Shown piece by piece: positions 1 to 6,467 of a stretch of 64,000 nucleotides of DNA. Under the pieces are notes generated by a model. The model was not told the DNA's origin. It made no database searches and saw nothing but the letters and a program-made list of their open reading frames with translations. The DNA comes from Bordetella trematum (GTDB lineage Bacteria > Pseudomonadota > Gammaproteobacteria > Burkholderiales > Burkholderiaceae_B): positions 1 to 64,000 of the forward strand of contig NZ_FKBR01000005.1 of NCBI RefSeq assembly GCF_900078335.1, read 5' to 3'. Position 1 is the first letter of the stretch. Every line of letters starts with the position of its first letter. The translations under genes and the position numbers were made by a program.

Positions 1-480
1 ATGGATACGCCAGCTGCCCGCGTCATGCTGCTGTCCATCGGCCTGCAGGAAAGCCGCTTTGAACACCGCCGCCAGTTGGTGGGCCGACCGCCCAGGCCGG
101 TAGGCCCGGCCAAGAGCTTTTGGCAGGGGGAGGAGGGCGGGGGCATGGTTCGGGGAGTTCGATTGCACGCGGCGACTCGCTCCCTCGCCGCGGAGCTGTA
201 CCGCGCACGAGGCGTGGCACCGAGCGATGCCGCGATCTGGGAGGCCATCGAATTTGACGACGTGCTGGCTGCCGGCCTGGCGCGGTTGCTCCTTTGGTCA
301 GATCCGCAACGTTTGCCGGCTGTTGGCGATGAGGACGGCTCTTGGGCGCTCTACTTACGCACTTGGCGCCCTGGCGCTTACACCCGCGGGACGCCTGGCG
401 AACGCAACGCGCTTCGCGCTAAATGGGCCTCGAATTACGGAGCAGCGATGAGGGAGGTTATCCATGCTGGCACTGATTGA
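1..480 (+). CDS. Phage endolysin-like protein, 5' end possibly outside window
   Basis: This 159-residue frame resembles small phage proteins that sit just before spanin genes and are thought to be peptidoglycan-cleaving enzymes. The signature is an early segment IGLQESRFEHRRQ, in which the Glu could be catalytic, followed by a Trp/Gly-rich stretch. No signal peptide is seen. The ATG at base 1 coincides with the window edge, so the true start may be upstream, or the internal ATG at base 25 may be used. It overlaps the next gene by 17 bases. The enzymatic role is inferred from position and weak motif similarity; a structural phage protein is the alternative. Confidence 0.5.
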   Translation: MDTPAARVMLLSIGLQESRFEHRRQLVGRPPRPVGPAKSFWQGEEGGGMVRGVRLHAATRSLAAELYRARGVAPSDAAIWEAIEFDDVLAAGLARLLLWSDPQRLPAVGDEDGSWALYLRTWRPGAYTRGTPGERNALRAKWASNYGAAMREVIHAGTD

Positions 481-730
481 GCGATTCAAGGGGTATCTGG
501 TGGCGATTGGCGCCGCTCTGGCGCTGACGTTGGGGGCGTATCTGCGGGGGCGCAGCGCCGGCAAAGGGGCGGAACGTGTACGCCGCGCCGAACAGATCAA
601 TGAACAGGCCTCGCAGGCCCACAAGGAGGTTCGTGATGTGCAGTTGGAAACGGCCCGTATGGGTGATGACGCTGTTGCTGATGAGCTTGAGCGCGACTGG
701 GTGCGCGGGACCGGAGCGGGTCGGCGTTGA
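464..730 (+). CDS. Phage inner-membrane spanin (Rz-like)
   Basis: An 88-residue protein with one N-terminal membrane helix (about residues 10-28, rich in Ala, Leu and Gly) followed by a charged periplasmic helix rich in Glu, Gln and Arg. This is the layout of an i-spanin. It bridges the envelope with an outer-membrane partner and fuses the membranes in the last step of phage lysis. A strong ribosome site GGGAGG (452-457) lies six bases before the ATG. The o-spanin gene starts inside it in another frame. It is short for the family (Rz is usually about 150 residues), and the C-terminal tail after residue 75 is Arg/Gly-rich. Confidence 0.75.
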   Translation: MLALIERFKGYLVAIGAALALTLGAYLRGRSAGKGAERVRRAEQINEQASQAHKEVRDVQLETARMGDDAVADELERDWVRGTGAGRR

Positions 731-851
731 GTACTGCGATCACGCGCGGCCGGTCTATTTCGATTCGGGGGCGCAGGTGCAGGCAACGCCGGGGGCGATC
801 CGGCGCCAGGTGCTGGAGGGGAACAAGACCTGGGCGGGGCTATGTCGTTAA
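636..851 (+). CDS. Phage outer-membrane lipoprotein spanin (Rz1-like)
   Basis: A 71-residue lipoprotein whose signal peptide ends in the lipobox LSATGC, with the lipidated Cys near residue 22. The mature part has the CDHARPVYF motif and an invariant-looking C-terminal stretch near the end, both typical of phage o-spanins. I chose the ATG at 636 rather than the upstream in-frame ATG at 576, because AAGGAGGT (622-629) sits six bases before it and it starts the signal peptide cleanly. The first 95 bases are read in two frames, since the i-spanin gene continues to 730. The pair acts together in outer membrane disruption at phage release. Confidence 0.8.
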   Translation: MCSWKRPVWVMTLLLMSLSATGCAGPERVGVEYCDHARPVYFDSGAQVQATPGAIRRQVLEGNKTWAGLCR

Positions 852-872
852 ATCTTGCGGCGCGGCCATGCG

Positions 873-1094
873 TCACCCCTCGACCCACTGCATCCACCAC
901 CCCTGGTAGTAGCGCCGGCCGTCGATCTCTTCAAAGCCGCAGACCATCATTCCCCGGTCGGAACAGAACGTCAGTAGCTCCGGATCCAACAGATCGGGGA
1001 TGGGGCTTTTCTCCGTCGCGCCGAACTTCGCCAGGCTGTCCATCGTCATGACGCGGACTTGGCGCCGCATGTCTTCTCGCGTGATTGAGTACAT
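873..1094 (-). CDS. Small prophage protein behind a LexA-like box
   Basis: A 73-residue soluble protein I cannot assign to a named family. It is rich in Met and Arg at the N terminus and ends in an aromatic run (YYQGWWMQW). A longer frame reaches 1181. The ATG at 1094 was preferred because it follows an AAGG-type site and opens with a natural MYSITREDM. It faces the lysis genes convergently. The only plausible promoter region on its strand is the dyad at 1183-1231, which includes a LexA-like box, so SOS control is possible. Its function is unknown. Confidence 0.5.
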   Translation of the reverse strand: MYSITREDMRRQVRVMTMDSLAKFGATEKSPIPDLLDPELLTFCSDRGMMVCGFEEIDGRRYYQGWWMQWVEG

Positions 1095-1182
1095 GCGGAC
1101 CTTGCCTTGGACGGCGGGCGCAGGGTCATTGTCTCGGAGCTTCTCGCCAAGGTGATGGGTGCGAACGACGGAGCATTGCATG

Positions 1183-1231
1183 ATTCTGCTGCGATAATGC
1201 TGTATGGATATGCAGTATATTGCAGCAGAAT
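1183..1231. promoter_or_regulatory. Dyad with embedded LexA-like box
   Basis: A perfect 10-base inverted repeat, ATTCTGCTGC (1183-1192) and GCAGCAGAAT (1222-1231), frames a second element. On the minus strand positions 1200-1215 read CTGCATATCCATACAG, that is CTG-N10-CAG, the spacing of the LexA operator, flanked by TA on the left. The -10-like TATACT on the minus strand overlaps it. This suggests damage-inducible transcription of the gene at 873-1094. The nested dyads may bind two different repressors. Binding is inferred from sequence only. Confidence 0.5.
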
Positions 1232-1277
1232 TGAGTGCGAGTTAAGCGTGTTTTACGGCGGTCTTTGCCGAAAGACG

Positions 1278-1739
1278 CTAGGGCTTGTTGAACCGCACCC
1301 TGAGCTTTCCAGCGATCAGTTCCTCTGACTCAGTATTGAAGCGAAGAGACAGAGTGTGAGCGTCCGAGATGATATACGGCGAAAGGGAAAGATTCACCAC
1401 GACTTGGAACATGGTCACCGGATCCTCAGGCGAACCTATGCCCTTCAAGCGGTCGGCCATTCTTGCCAATTCGCTAGGATCCAGATCTTGCTGCTGAATG
1501 ACCTCGTCATTTCGAAGAACAGTAAAGCTTAAACGCTCGAAGGGACGGTCGATCGGAGTAAACGCATAGCCAACTATGCACAACCTAGGCAGCAGAGCAG
1601 CGGGGGCGCCTTCACCAACAGGCAGAAGGGCCTCCGGGCGGGTAGCCACCAGTTCTCCGCCATATATTCCCATTACGGAGAGCTTGTCGCCCATCTCGGT
1701 ACGGACGTCGTCACAGAAAAGGCAGTGGGCGTATCGCAT
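1278..1739 (-). CDS. Accessory protein of the toxin-antitoxin operon, unknown function
   Basis: A 153-residue protein beginning MRYAHCLFCDDVRTEMGDKL, a start I associate with small conserved bacterial proteins of unknown function (I believe the DUF6941 group). Alternating hydrophobic residues through the middle and C-terminal half suggest a beta-rich fold. There is no membrane segment or signal peptide. Its ATG shares one base with the stop of the HTH gene (TGATG), so the two are translationally coupled. It is the third gene of an operon toxin, antitoxin, this gene. A role as chaperone or modulator of the pair is conjecture based only on position. Confidence 0.6.
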   Translation of the reverse strand: MRYAHCLFCDDVRTEMGDKLSVMGIYGGELVATRPEALLPVGEGAPAALLPRLCIVGYAFTPIDRPFERLSFTVLRNDEVIQQQDLDPSELARMADRLKGIGSPEDPVTMFQVVVNLSLSPYIISDAHTLSLRFNTESEELIAGKLRVRFNKP

Positions 1740-2233
1740 CAGGCAACCTTTGACGAGCTTTCTGCCGATGTGGAGTCAAGCAGCGCATTGAGCTTATCCA
1801 AGCTCACAGACAGTGCGACGGCCAAACGATTTGCGGTATCTAAATAGATTCGGACTTGGCCTGCTTCGATCTTTGCAATATGGGACTGACTTGTACCGAT
1901 AAGGTCGGCCAACTGTGTTTGCGAGAGGCCTTTCTGCAGACGCATCTTCGCCAATGACTGAGGCGCATCCGGATAAGCCTCTTCAGCCCAAATTTGGCGG
2001 GCGCGGATCAAACGGTCCTTAAATTCGGGGTCATGATCTTCCCGGATCGAACGTTCGACGCGCCTAGGCAGACGCCCATCCCGAGAAGATCGTTTAAGGG
2101 TGCCGGCGGGCTTGGTGAAGTTTTGTGCAATCGGCCCGGAGCCAACGCTTTCAACGACGACGCGGGATTCGGGGAATTGCGAGACGATCGTACTCAACAC
2201 AAATTCTTTGTGATAGCGGATGTCTTGGCTCAT
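1739..2233 (-). CDS. XRE-family HTH antitoxin-like regulator
   Basis: A 164-residue protein with a C-terminal helix-turn-helix of the Cro/C1 type at about residues 95-150. Its core is LSQTQLADLIGTSQSHIAKIE, written here as LSQTQLADLIG then TSQSHIAKIE, followed by a Leu-rich dimer helix. The N-terminal 90 residues are a separate region with basic segments, probably the toxin-contact part. The start at 2233 (MSQDIRYHKEF) lies inside the toxin gene, giving an 83-base overlap; a frame up to 2272 also exists. It probably neutralises the upstream-encoded RelE/ParE-like protein and represses the operon through the dyad at 2598-2615. Confidence 0.75.
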   Translation of the reverse strand: MSQDIRYHKEFVLSTIVSQFPESRVVVESVGSGPIAQNFTKPAGTLKRSSRDGRLPRRVERSIREDHDPEFKDRLIRARQIWAEEAYPDAPQSLAKMRLQKGLSQTQLADLIGTSQSHIAKIEAGQVRIYLDTANRLAVALSVSLDKLNALLDSTSAESSSKVA

Positions 2234-2597
2234 AGTCGTAGTATTCCGGGTCGATGCCTGGAGGCGCGTCACGGTTTTTCTTTCTCGTGTACGCCAGAAT
2301 GTGAATTTCGTCTTTTACGGCGTCAAGGCCGTAAATTATGCGATACGAAGTGATACGTCGTAACGGTCGAATGCGATAGATGTTGTAGCCCTGCGCATGG
2401 AGGCAGTCTATCGCCTTCATGTTGAACAGCGGGTCGGGGTGTTCGCCGTTGTATTGTGAGAGAGACCACAGGGCTTCCTCGCTTTCCTCTATTTGATCAA
2501 GAAAGACATGAAGCAGGGCGACGTCAGCCACGAAGCCTGCCGCTTCAAGGCGGTCGAGGTCGTCCTGAGCATCGTACGTATCATAGAGGGATCTCAC
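2151..2597 (-). CDS. RelE/ParE-superfamily toxin-like protein
   Basis: A 148-residue protein with the RelE-type signature in its second half: YNIYRIRPLRRITSYRIIYG, a short spacer, then IHILAYTRKK. This is the pattern of basic strands seen in RelE/HigB mRNA interferases. The C-terminal extension (PPGIDPEYYDYEPRHPLS) is acidic and beyond the usual fold. Translation starts at GTG 2597, directly against a perfect dyad operator, so the message may have almost no leader. It is the first gene of the operon, the HigBA order. Toxicity and target are inferred from family; ParE-like gyrase poisoning is the alternative. Confidence 0.7.
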   Translation of the reverse strand: MRSLYDTYDAQDDLDRLEAAGFVADVALLHVFLDQIEESEEALWSLSQYNGEHPDPLFNMKAIDCLHAQGYNIYRIRPLRRITSYRIIYGLDAVKDEIHILAYTRKKNRDAPPGIDPEYYDYEPRHPLSQRICVEYDRLAIPRIPRRR

Positions 2598-2615
2598 TAT
2601 ATCACGCCAGATATA
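2598..2615. promoter_or_regulatory. Palindromic operator of the toxin-antitoxin operon
   Basis: A perfect inverted repeat TATATC-ACGCCA-GATATA lies immediately before the GTG of the toxin gene. It overlaps AT-rich sequence able to act as a -10 element on the minus strand. Position and symmetry fit an autorepressor site for the HTH antitoxin, the usual control mode of type II modules. Confidence 0.6.
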
Positions 2616-2643
2616 TTTTCGCGAGGAGTTGGCCGTTTTGACC

Positions 2644-3342
2644 CTATTCTATGTCACAAACCGTCTTAGTTGAAAGCCTCAGGACATGGTGGGGACAGAG
2701 GTTCGGCGTTTGCCTATCCGATGGGATCGGCAGCAGAAAGTCCCGGCCTCGTTCGGCGCTAGTATGCAGCCAATCGCCGTATGCACCCTCGGGAAGGATT
2801 GTCACCATACGTTTTTCCATGCCCGCCTGGTGGTAGGCGCGGAAAAGCGGGTCTGCGTCCGCGTTGATGGTCAGCATCGTGTAGCTTTCGTGCCACTGAC
2901 CTCCGGGGGGGGGGGCACGGACCGGCCACGCCCAGCGGCGCACCGTCTGCCCAGGTGAAGCGAGTAGCGACGGCCTTGCCTGAGCGCCAATCAGGTTCGA
3001 AGATCGCATCGGCAGGGATGATGCAGTGCTGCGCGCGGCGCCAAGCGTTGCGGAAGGTGAAGGCATTGGCGACGCGGTCGTCGCGCGCATTGAAGGTTGA
3101 CAGCTTCTCAGCACCGGCCAACGCGTCCGGCGGGTTGATCCCGAGATCAGCCCCCAACGGCCCGTGACGGCTTCGATGTCCCCCTCCGCCTCGTCGCCCG
3201 CGTCATGCTCCGGCGGTCGGCGCACGAAGACTCCCTGGTAGCGCGGCCACATGTCGTACTTGCCGAGCACGCCTGGCTTGGTCACGCCAAACTTTCTGAG
3301 CAGCTGTTCGGCGTCTTTCAGCGTCTGGTAATGGCTACACAT
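2644..3342 (-). pseudogene. SRAP-domain (YedK/HMCES-like) gene, two frameshifts
   Basis: SRAP proteins form a thiazolidine crosslink between Cys2 and abasic sites in single-stranded DNA. Here Met1-Cys2 is intact and a strong GGAGGG site precedes the ATG at 3342. The N-terminal part runs in one frame to RWGLIS (near 3143), the middle (STFNARDD ... CIIPADAIFEPDW) is in a second frame to about 2915, and the C-terminal part (GGQWHESYTMLTINAD) is back in the first. The joins need one base added near 3140-3142 and one removed from the 11-base G run at 2905-2915. About seven residues usually found near the second join also seem lost. Either it is a decaying prophage gene or there are sequencing errors. 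Confidence 0.8.
2905..2915. repeat. Homopolymer tract of 11 G
   Basis: Eleven consecutive G on the plus strand (C on the coding strand) lie inside the SRAP relic exactly where the reading frame breaks. With ten bases the middle and C-terminal frames would join. Such tracts slip during replication and are used for phase variation in Bordetella; they are also frequent sites of assembly error. Confidence 0.9.
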
Positions 3343-3503
3343 CAAACCCTCCAGGTAGGGCATCAGCATAGGCGTAGCGTCCATTGCGGGGCGCTATACA
3401 ACTGGCTGTCCGGGAGCTGTGTGACCCGCGAAGGGCGCACAACCCGAAGGGCGAAACCGTGTTTCAAGCGCTCGGAGCTGGCTGCGCATAGCCGAGCAAT
3501 CGT

Positions 3504-4286
3504 TCACCACATCCGAATTTGCGTTTTTATGTCCGTTACTATCAACGACGGAAAGCCGTCGCGGGCGTACAACCAATAGGACTTTCCAGCGCTCGAGATC
3601 CGCCAGCGCGCGCCTACGCCCTCTTGTACCTCCGTCGGCGGGCCGAATGTTTCGGTCAGAATCGTATGTAACTTATCGGCGTCGTTGGGCTCCCAAAGGC
3701 TATCGCTGAAAGACACCATATACGAAATGTGCGTCACTACCGACTCTTTGCCTTGCGACTCATAATGGTATGTAACGCGTCTAAAGACTCCCTTGTCGAG
3801 CTTCACGCTCAAAATTGAGCGTTCGTCAGTTAAAGCTTTGTCCTTAAAGTGCTCCTTGACCTTGGCAAGGGGCATGCCTATGGGTGTGGTTCGATATCCT
3901 ACGGGATACGGGTTGCCCGCAACAAAAAGGTTGGCTTGTTGTGAGATGACCAGTTCCTTAGCCAATTGGGCATTCCGCTTTTTTTCCTCCTCGAGCGTCT
4001 TCTCTACTTGCTCGTGAGTTGCCTTCAGCTTCCTGAACTCTATAAGTTCGGCGCGGTTGCTCGCGTCTGAAATTGGTATGACGACAGTCTGAAAAAAAGT
4101 CGCCGTCGCGGCCGCTGAGATTACAGCGATGAGGATGGGATGGTTCTTCCAGTCCTTTGAGCTGCTGTCAGGTGCATTCGGCACAACGATTTGAAGAGGC
4201 TCTTTGCCGATACCGCGTCGGCGGCGCACGCGATTCTTTTTCGGTCTGGCTTGAGGCTCAACCTGGGATGTGTCCATCTTGCTCAC
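3504..4286 (-). CDS. Membrane-anchored coiled-coil protein of unknown function
   Basis: A 260-residue protein with a basic cytoplasmic N terminus (KKNRVRRRRG), one membrane helix at about residues 50-70 (ILIAVISAAATATFF), a charged coiled coil at about 80-115 (EEEKKRNAQLAKEL), and a C-terminal domain of about 140 residues. The C-terminal domain has beta-strand alternation and the segment GAGARWRI-like at its end, written in the protein as GVGARWRI. No family was recognised. It is the last gene before ssrA and is transcribed away from it. Cargo genes in this position often act in phage exclusion, but nothing in the protein itself shows that. Confidence 0.6.
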   Translation of the reverse strand: MSKMDTSQVEPQARPKKNRVRRRRGIGKEPLQIVVPNAPDSSSKDWKNHPILIAVISAAATATFFQTVVIPISDASNRAELIEFRKLKATHEQVEKTLEEEKKRNAQLAKELVISQQANLFVAGNPYPVGYRTTPIGMPLAKVKEHFKDKALTDERSILSVKLDKGVFRRVTYHYESQGKESVVTHISYMVSFSDSLWEPNDADKLHTILTETFGPPTEVQEGVGARWRISSAGKSYWLYARDGFPSLIVTDIKTQIRMW

Positions 4287-4480
4287 GCTCTGCCAAAGGC
4301 AAATTTGGGGTTACCGATGACCCAATGAATAGAGTCCGCGTAACATATGGTAGCCGAAACGGCTAAGTCGCCGGGCATGGTTTGTTGATACAGCAGAGGG
4401 GCCGCTCAATAGCAGGTGGGGGCCAAATGAAGCGGACAGAATGCTGACCAAAAAGCCGACCGCGCCGCCCAAAACAGCCC

Positions 4481-4515
4481 AAAAAAAAGGCCGACTTTAA
4501 GGGTCGGCCTTTTTT
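4481..4515. terminator. Bidirectional intrinsic terminator next to ssrA
   Basis: Stem GGCCGAC (4489-4495) pairs with GTCGGCC (4503-4509), with an eight-A run on one side and six T on the other, so it can stop transcription from both sides. It lies 25 bases beyond the tmRNA CCA end. The remainder of the gap 4287-4540 has no gene I can support; a possible phage attachment sequence would be here or in the ssrA 3' end. Confidence 0.85.
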
Positions 4516-4540
4516 AAGTGCTTGATATTGCTAGAGTATT

Positions 4541-4930
4541 TGGTGGAGCCGGGGGGAATTGAACCCCCGTCCGCAAGCCCTCCGCAGTCAGTTCTACATG
4601 CTTAGTCGATCTATTTGGATTTAACCCCTGACTTAGCCGATCAACGGGCCGGACAGAGGCGATTCACGTAATTTAAGCCTGAACCGTGTGACCCCAGCGC
4701 AGACCGATTCCTTGTGAATAACACTGCTGCGGTTCGAGGGTTGCCCCCCTAGGAAGTTGCCTTCCCCCGCCTGACCCAAGGACAGATCAGTGCAGCGGCT
4801 CACCGCTTAAGCGGCGAGAGCGAAACGCTCGTCGTTGGCGTTTAGTTTGTTTCCAGTGGTTTTACGAGCGTACTGGTGCTCGGCATGCCCTGAGCTGTTT
4901 CATGACCCACGTCGAATCCGGATCGGCCCC
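4541..4930 (-). ncRNA. ssrA: Transfer-messenger RNA (tmRNA)
   Basis: tmRNA rescues stalled ribosomes and tags the nascent chain for proteolysis. The 5' end reads GGGGCCGATCCGGATTCGAC and the 3' end closes an alanine-type acceptor stem ending GGCTCCACCA with CCA encoded (4541-4543). The T-arm GGTTCAATTCC-like segment is written in the gene as GTTCAATTCCCCCC. The tag reading frame runs 4839 down to 4807 and encodes ANDERFALAA then TAA, a resume codon GCC. The length of 390 fits a one-piece tmRNA. It follows gph on the same strand with its own -10, and its 3' end is the presumed integration site of the flanking prophage. Confidence 0.97.
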
Positions 4931-4943
4931 AAGGGAACTGCGT

Positions 4944-4949
4944 ATTGTA
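4944..4949 (-). promoter_or_regulatory. Likely -10 element of ssrA
   Basis: On the minus strand TACAAT lies 13 bases before the mature tmRNA 5' end. No good -35 is visible at 17 bases, so the promoter is weakly defined on that side. It falls between the gph stop (4977) and ssrA, which lets ssrA be transcribed independently. Confidence 0.55.
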
Positions 4950-4976
4950 CGTTAAATCGGGTCGCAATGTAGAAAT

Positions 4977-5651
4977 TCAAGGGCGCAGGCGGGCCAGCAG
5001 CGGCGTGATCGCATCCCAGAGCGCCTGGGGCGAGTCGACCGTTGCCTCGGCACGCCAGGCGCCGATGTCTTCGTCCTTGTCCACATAGCCATAGGCGGCG
5101 GCGATGGCGGGCATGCCGGCGGCATGGGCTGCCTGGATGTCGCGAAGATCGTCGCCGACATAGAGGCAGCGATGCGTACCGAAGCCGGCCAGGCGGGCGG
5201 CGTGCTGCAAGGGCAGGGGATGCGGTTTGGCGTGCGCGGTGGTGTCGCCGCAGACCAGTACGGCGCTGCGCTCGGACAGGCCGAGGAACTCGACGATGGG
5301 CTCGGCGAGATGGGTGGCCTTGTTGGTCACGATGCCCCAGGTCAGGCCCTCGTCCTGGAGTTGCTGCAGCAATTCAGCAATGCCAGGGAAGAGTCTGCTT
5401 TGTTGGGTCGATGCTTGCGCGTAGTCGGTCAGGAACTGCAGGCGCGTCGTGTCGTATTCGGGGTGGTCCGTGCCCATGCCCAGCGCAGCGCGCAGCAGGC
5501 CGCGGGCGCCCTGCGAAGCATAGGGCCGCAACGCCTCGTAAGGCAGGTCGGCCAAGCCGCGGTGGGTGCGCTGCCGGTTGGCGGCCGCAGCCAGGTCGGG
5601 GGCGGTGTCGGCCAGCGTGCCATCGAAGTCGAACAGAACCAGGGCGCTCAT
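4977..5651 (-). CDS. gph: Phosphoglycolate phosphatase (HAD family)
   Basis: Hydrolyses 2-phosphoglycolate formed during repair of oxidised DNA ends. The 224-residue protein has HAD motif [10 protein letters not shown] at residues 8-16, with Asp8 as nucleophile and Asp10 as acid. A helical cap follows, then motif II in GIVTNKA, motif III Lys in AKPHP, and motif IV GDDLRDI. Length matches the family. The ATG overlaps the ubiG stop by four bases (ATGA), so it is translated in tandem with ubiG. Pairing of ubiG with a Gph-like phosphatase is common in betaproteobacteria and may reflect shared transcription rather than shared pathway. Confidence 0.93.
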   Translation of the reverse strand: MSALVLFDFDGTLADTAPDLAAAANRQRTHRGLADLPYEALRPYASQGARGLLRAALGMGTDHPEYDTTRLQFLTDYAQASTQQSRLFPGIAELLQQLQDEGLTWGIVTNKATHLAEPIVEFLGLSERSAVLVCGDTTAHAKPHPLPLQHAARLAGFGTHRCLYVGDDLRDIQAAHAAGMPAIAAAYGYVDKDEDIGAWRAEATVDSPQALWDAITPLLARLRP

Positions 5652-6373
5652 TTGCGGGTTGCCATCAAGTAATTGACCGAAGTGTTGGCCGTGAGGGAGT
5701 AGACCTGCGTGATGGGGTTGTATTCCATGCCGCGCATGCTGCAGGGGTTCAGGCCGGCCTGGCGGGCGGCGGCTGCCAGCTCGCTGGGCTTGATGAAGCT
5801 CTCGTAGCTGTGCGTGCCGCGCGGCAGCAGGCGCAGTACGTATTCGGCGCCGATGATGGCGAACAGAAAGGACTTGGGATTGCGGTTCAGGGTGGAAAAG
5901 AACACCCAGCCGCCCGGCTTGACCAACTCGGCGCAGGCGCGCACGACGGAGGCGGGATCCGGCACGTGCTCGAGCATCTCCATGCAGGTCACCACGTCGT
6001 AGTGCCCGGCTTGCTCGGCGGCCAGGGTCTCGACCGGGACGGCGCGGTACTCGACCTTTACGCCGGATTCCAGGCCATGCAGGCGTGCCACCTTGAGCGA
6101 CTTCTCGGCCAGATCGATGCCGGTGACGTCTGCGCCGCTGCGCGCCATGGCTTCGGAGAGGATGCCGCCGCCGCAGCCCACGTCCAGCACGCGTAGGCCG
6201 CTCAGGCTGCCGGCCAGTTCCTGTATCCATTCCAGGCGCAGGGGGTTGATGGCATGCAGAGGCTTGAATTCGCTCTCGGGATCCCACCAGCGGGCGGCGA
6301 GGGCGCTGAATTTATCCAGTTCTGCCTGGTCGACGTTGACGCCGGAGCGGGTATGGGTATCAGCAGTGGTCAT
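5648..6373 (-). CDS. ubiG: Ubiquinone biosynthesis O-methyltransferase
   Basis: Catalyses both O-methylations of the ubiquinone ring with S-adenosylmethionine. The 241-residue protein begins [22 protein letters not shown], quoted here as MTTADTHT then [11 protein letters not shown], and has the class I methyltransferase motif [17 protein letters not shown] near residue 65. The acidic ribose-binding end of strand two is [10 protein letters not shown], and [11 protein letters not shown] is the post-III motif characteristic of UbiG. The start at 6373 is the family start; longer frames to 6607 overlap ompA. It lies behind the ompA terminator, so it probably has its own weak promoter or depends on read-through. 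Confidence 0.95.
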   Translation of the reverse strand: MTTADTHTRSGVNVDQAELDKFSALAARWWDPESEFKPLHAINPLRLEWIQELAGSLSGLRVLDVGCGGGILSEAMARSGADVTGIDLAEKSLKVARLHGLESGVKVEYRAVPVETLAAEQAGHYDVVTCMEMLEHVPDPASVVRACAELVKPGGWVFFSTLNRNPKSFLFAIIGAEYVLRLLPRGTHSYESFIKPSELAAAARQAGLNPCSMRGMEYNPITQVYSLTANTSVNYLMATRK

Positions 6374-6415
6374 GGGGCAACTTGGTGGAATGGCCGTCGC
6401 CCGGGGGCGAATGGC

Positions 6416-6442
6416 AAAAAAAAGGCCTCGCAGAGCGAGGCC
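6416..6442 (-). terminator. Intrinsic terminator of ompA
   Basis: Perfect eight-base stem GGCCTCGC/GCGAGGCC with a three-base loop, followed on the minus strand by eight T. It lies between ompA and ubiG and should separate the very high expression of ompA from ubiG-gph. Confidence 0.9.
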
Positions 6443-6467
6443 TTCATTGTAGCGGCTAGCGCTGCAA

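Larger units (their letters stand above)
1..4540. mobile_element. Prophage or phage-derived island edge abutting ssrA
   Basis: The segment begins inside a phage lysis cassette (endolysin-like protein, inner and outer spanins) and continues with short minus-strand genes of the kind carried as prophage cargo. It ends where the tmRNA gene starts. The 3' end of ssrA is a well-known integration target for phages and islands, so this placement supports integration there. No integrase is in view; it would lie beyond the left window edge. I did not identify a duplicated att core, because the other end is not in the window. Coding density and codon bias are lower here than in the block to the right. 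Confidence 0.75.

Noticed and set aside
1107-1328. A 73-residue plus-strand frame across the dyad region
   Set aside because: It crosses the regulatory dyad, has no ribosome site and overlaps two better-supported minus-strand genes.
2905-2915. Simple on/off phase variation of the SRAP gene by the G tract
   Set aside because: Changing the tract alone leaves the second frameshift near 3141, so a single slip cannot restore the gene.
4977-6287. One long minus-strand frame of 436 residues
   Set aside because: Only its last 224 residues are Gph. The first half is ubiG read out of frame.
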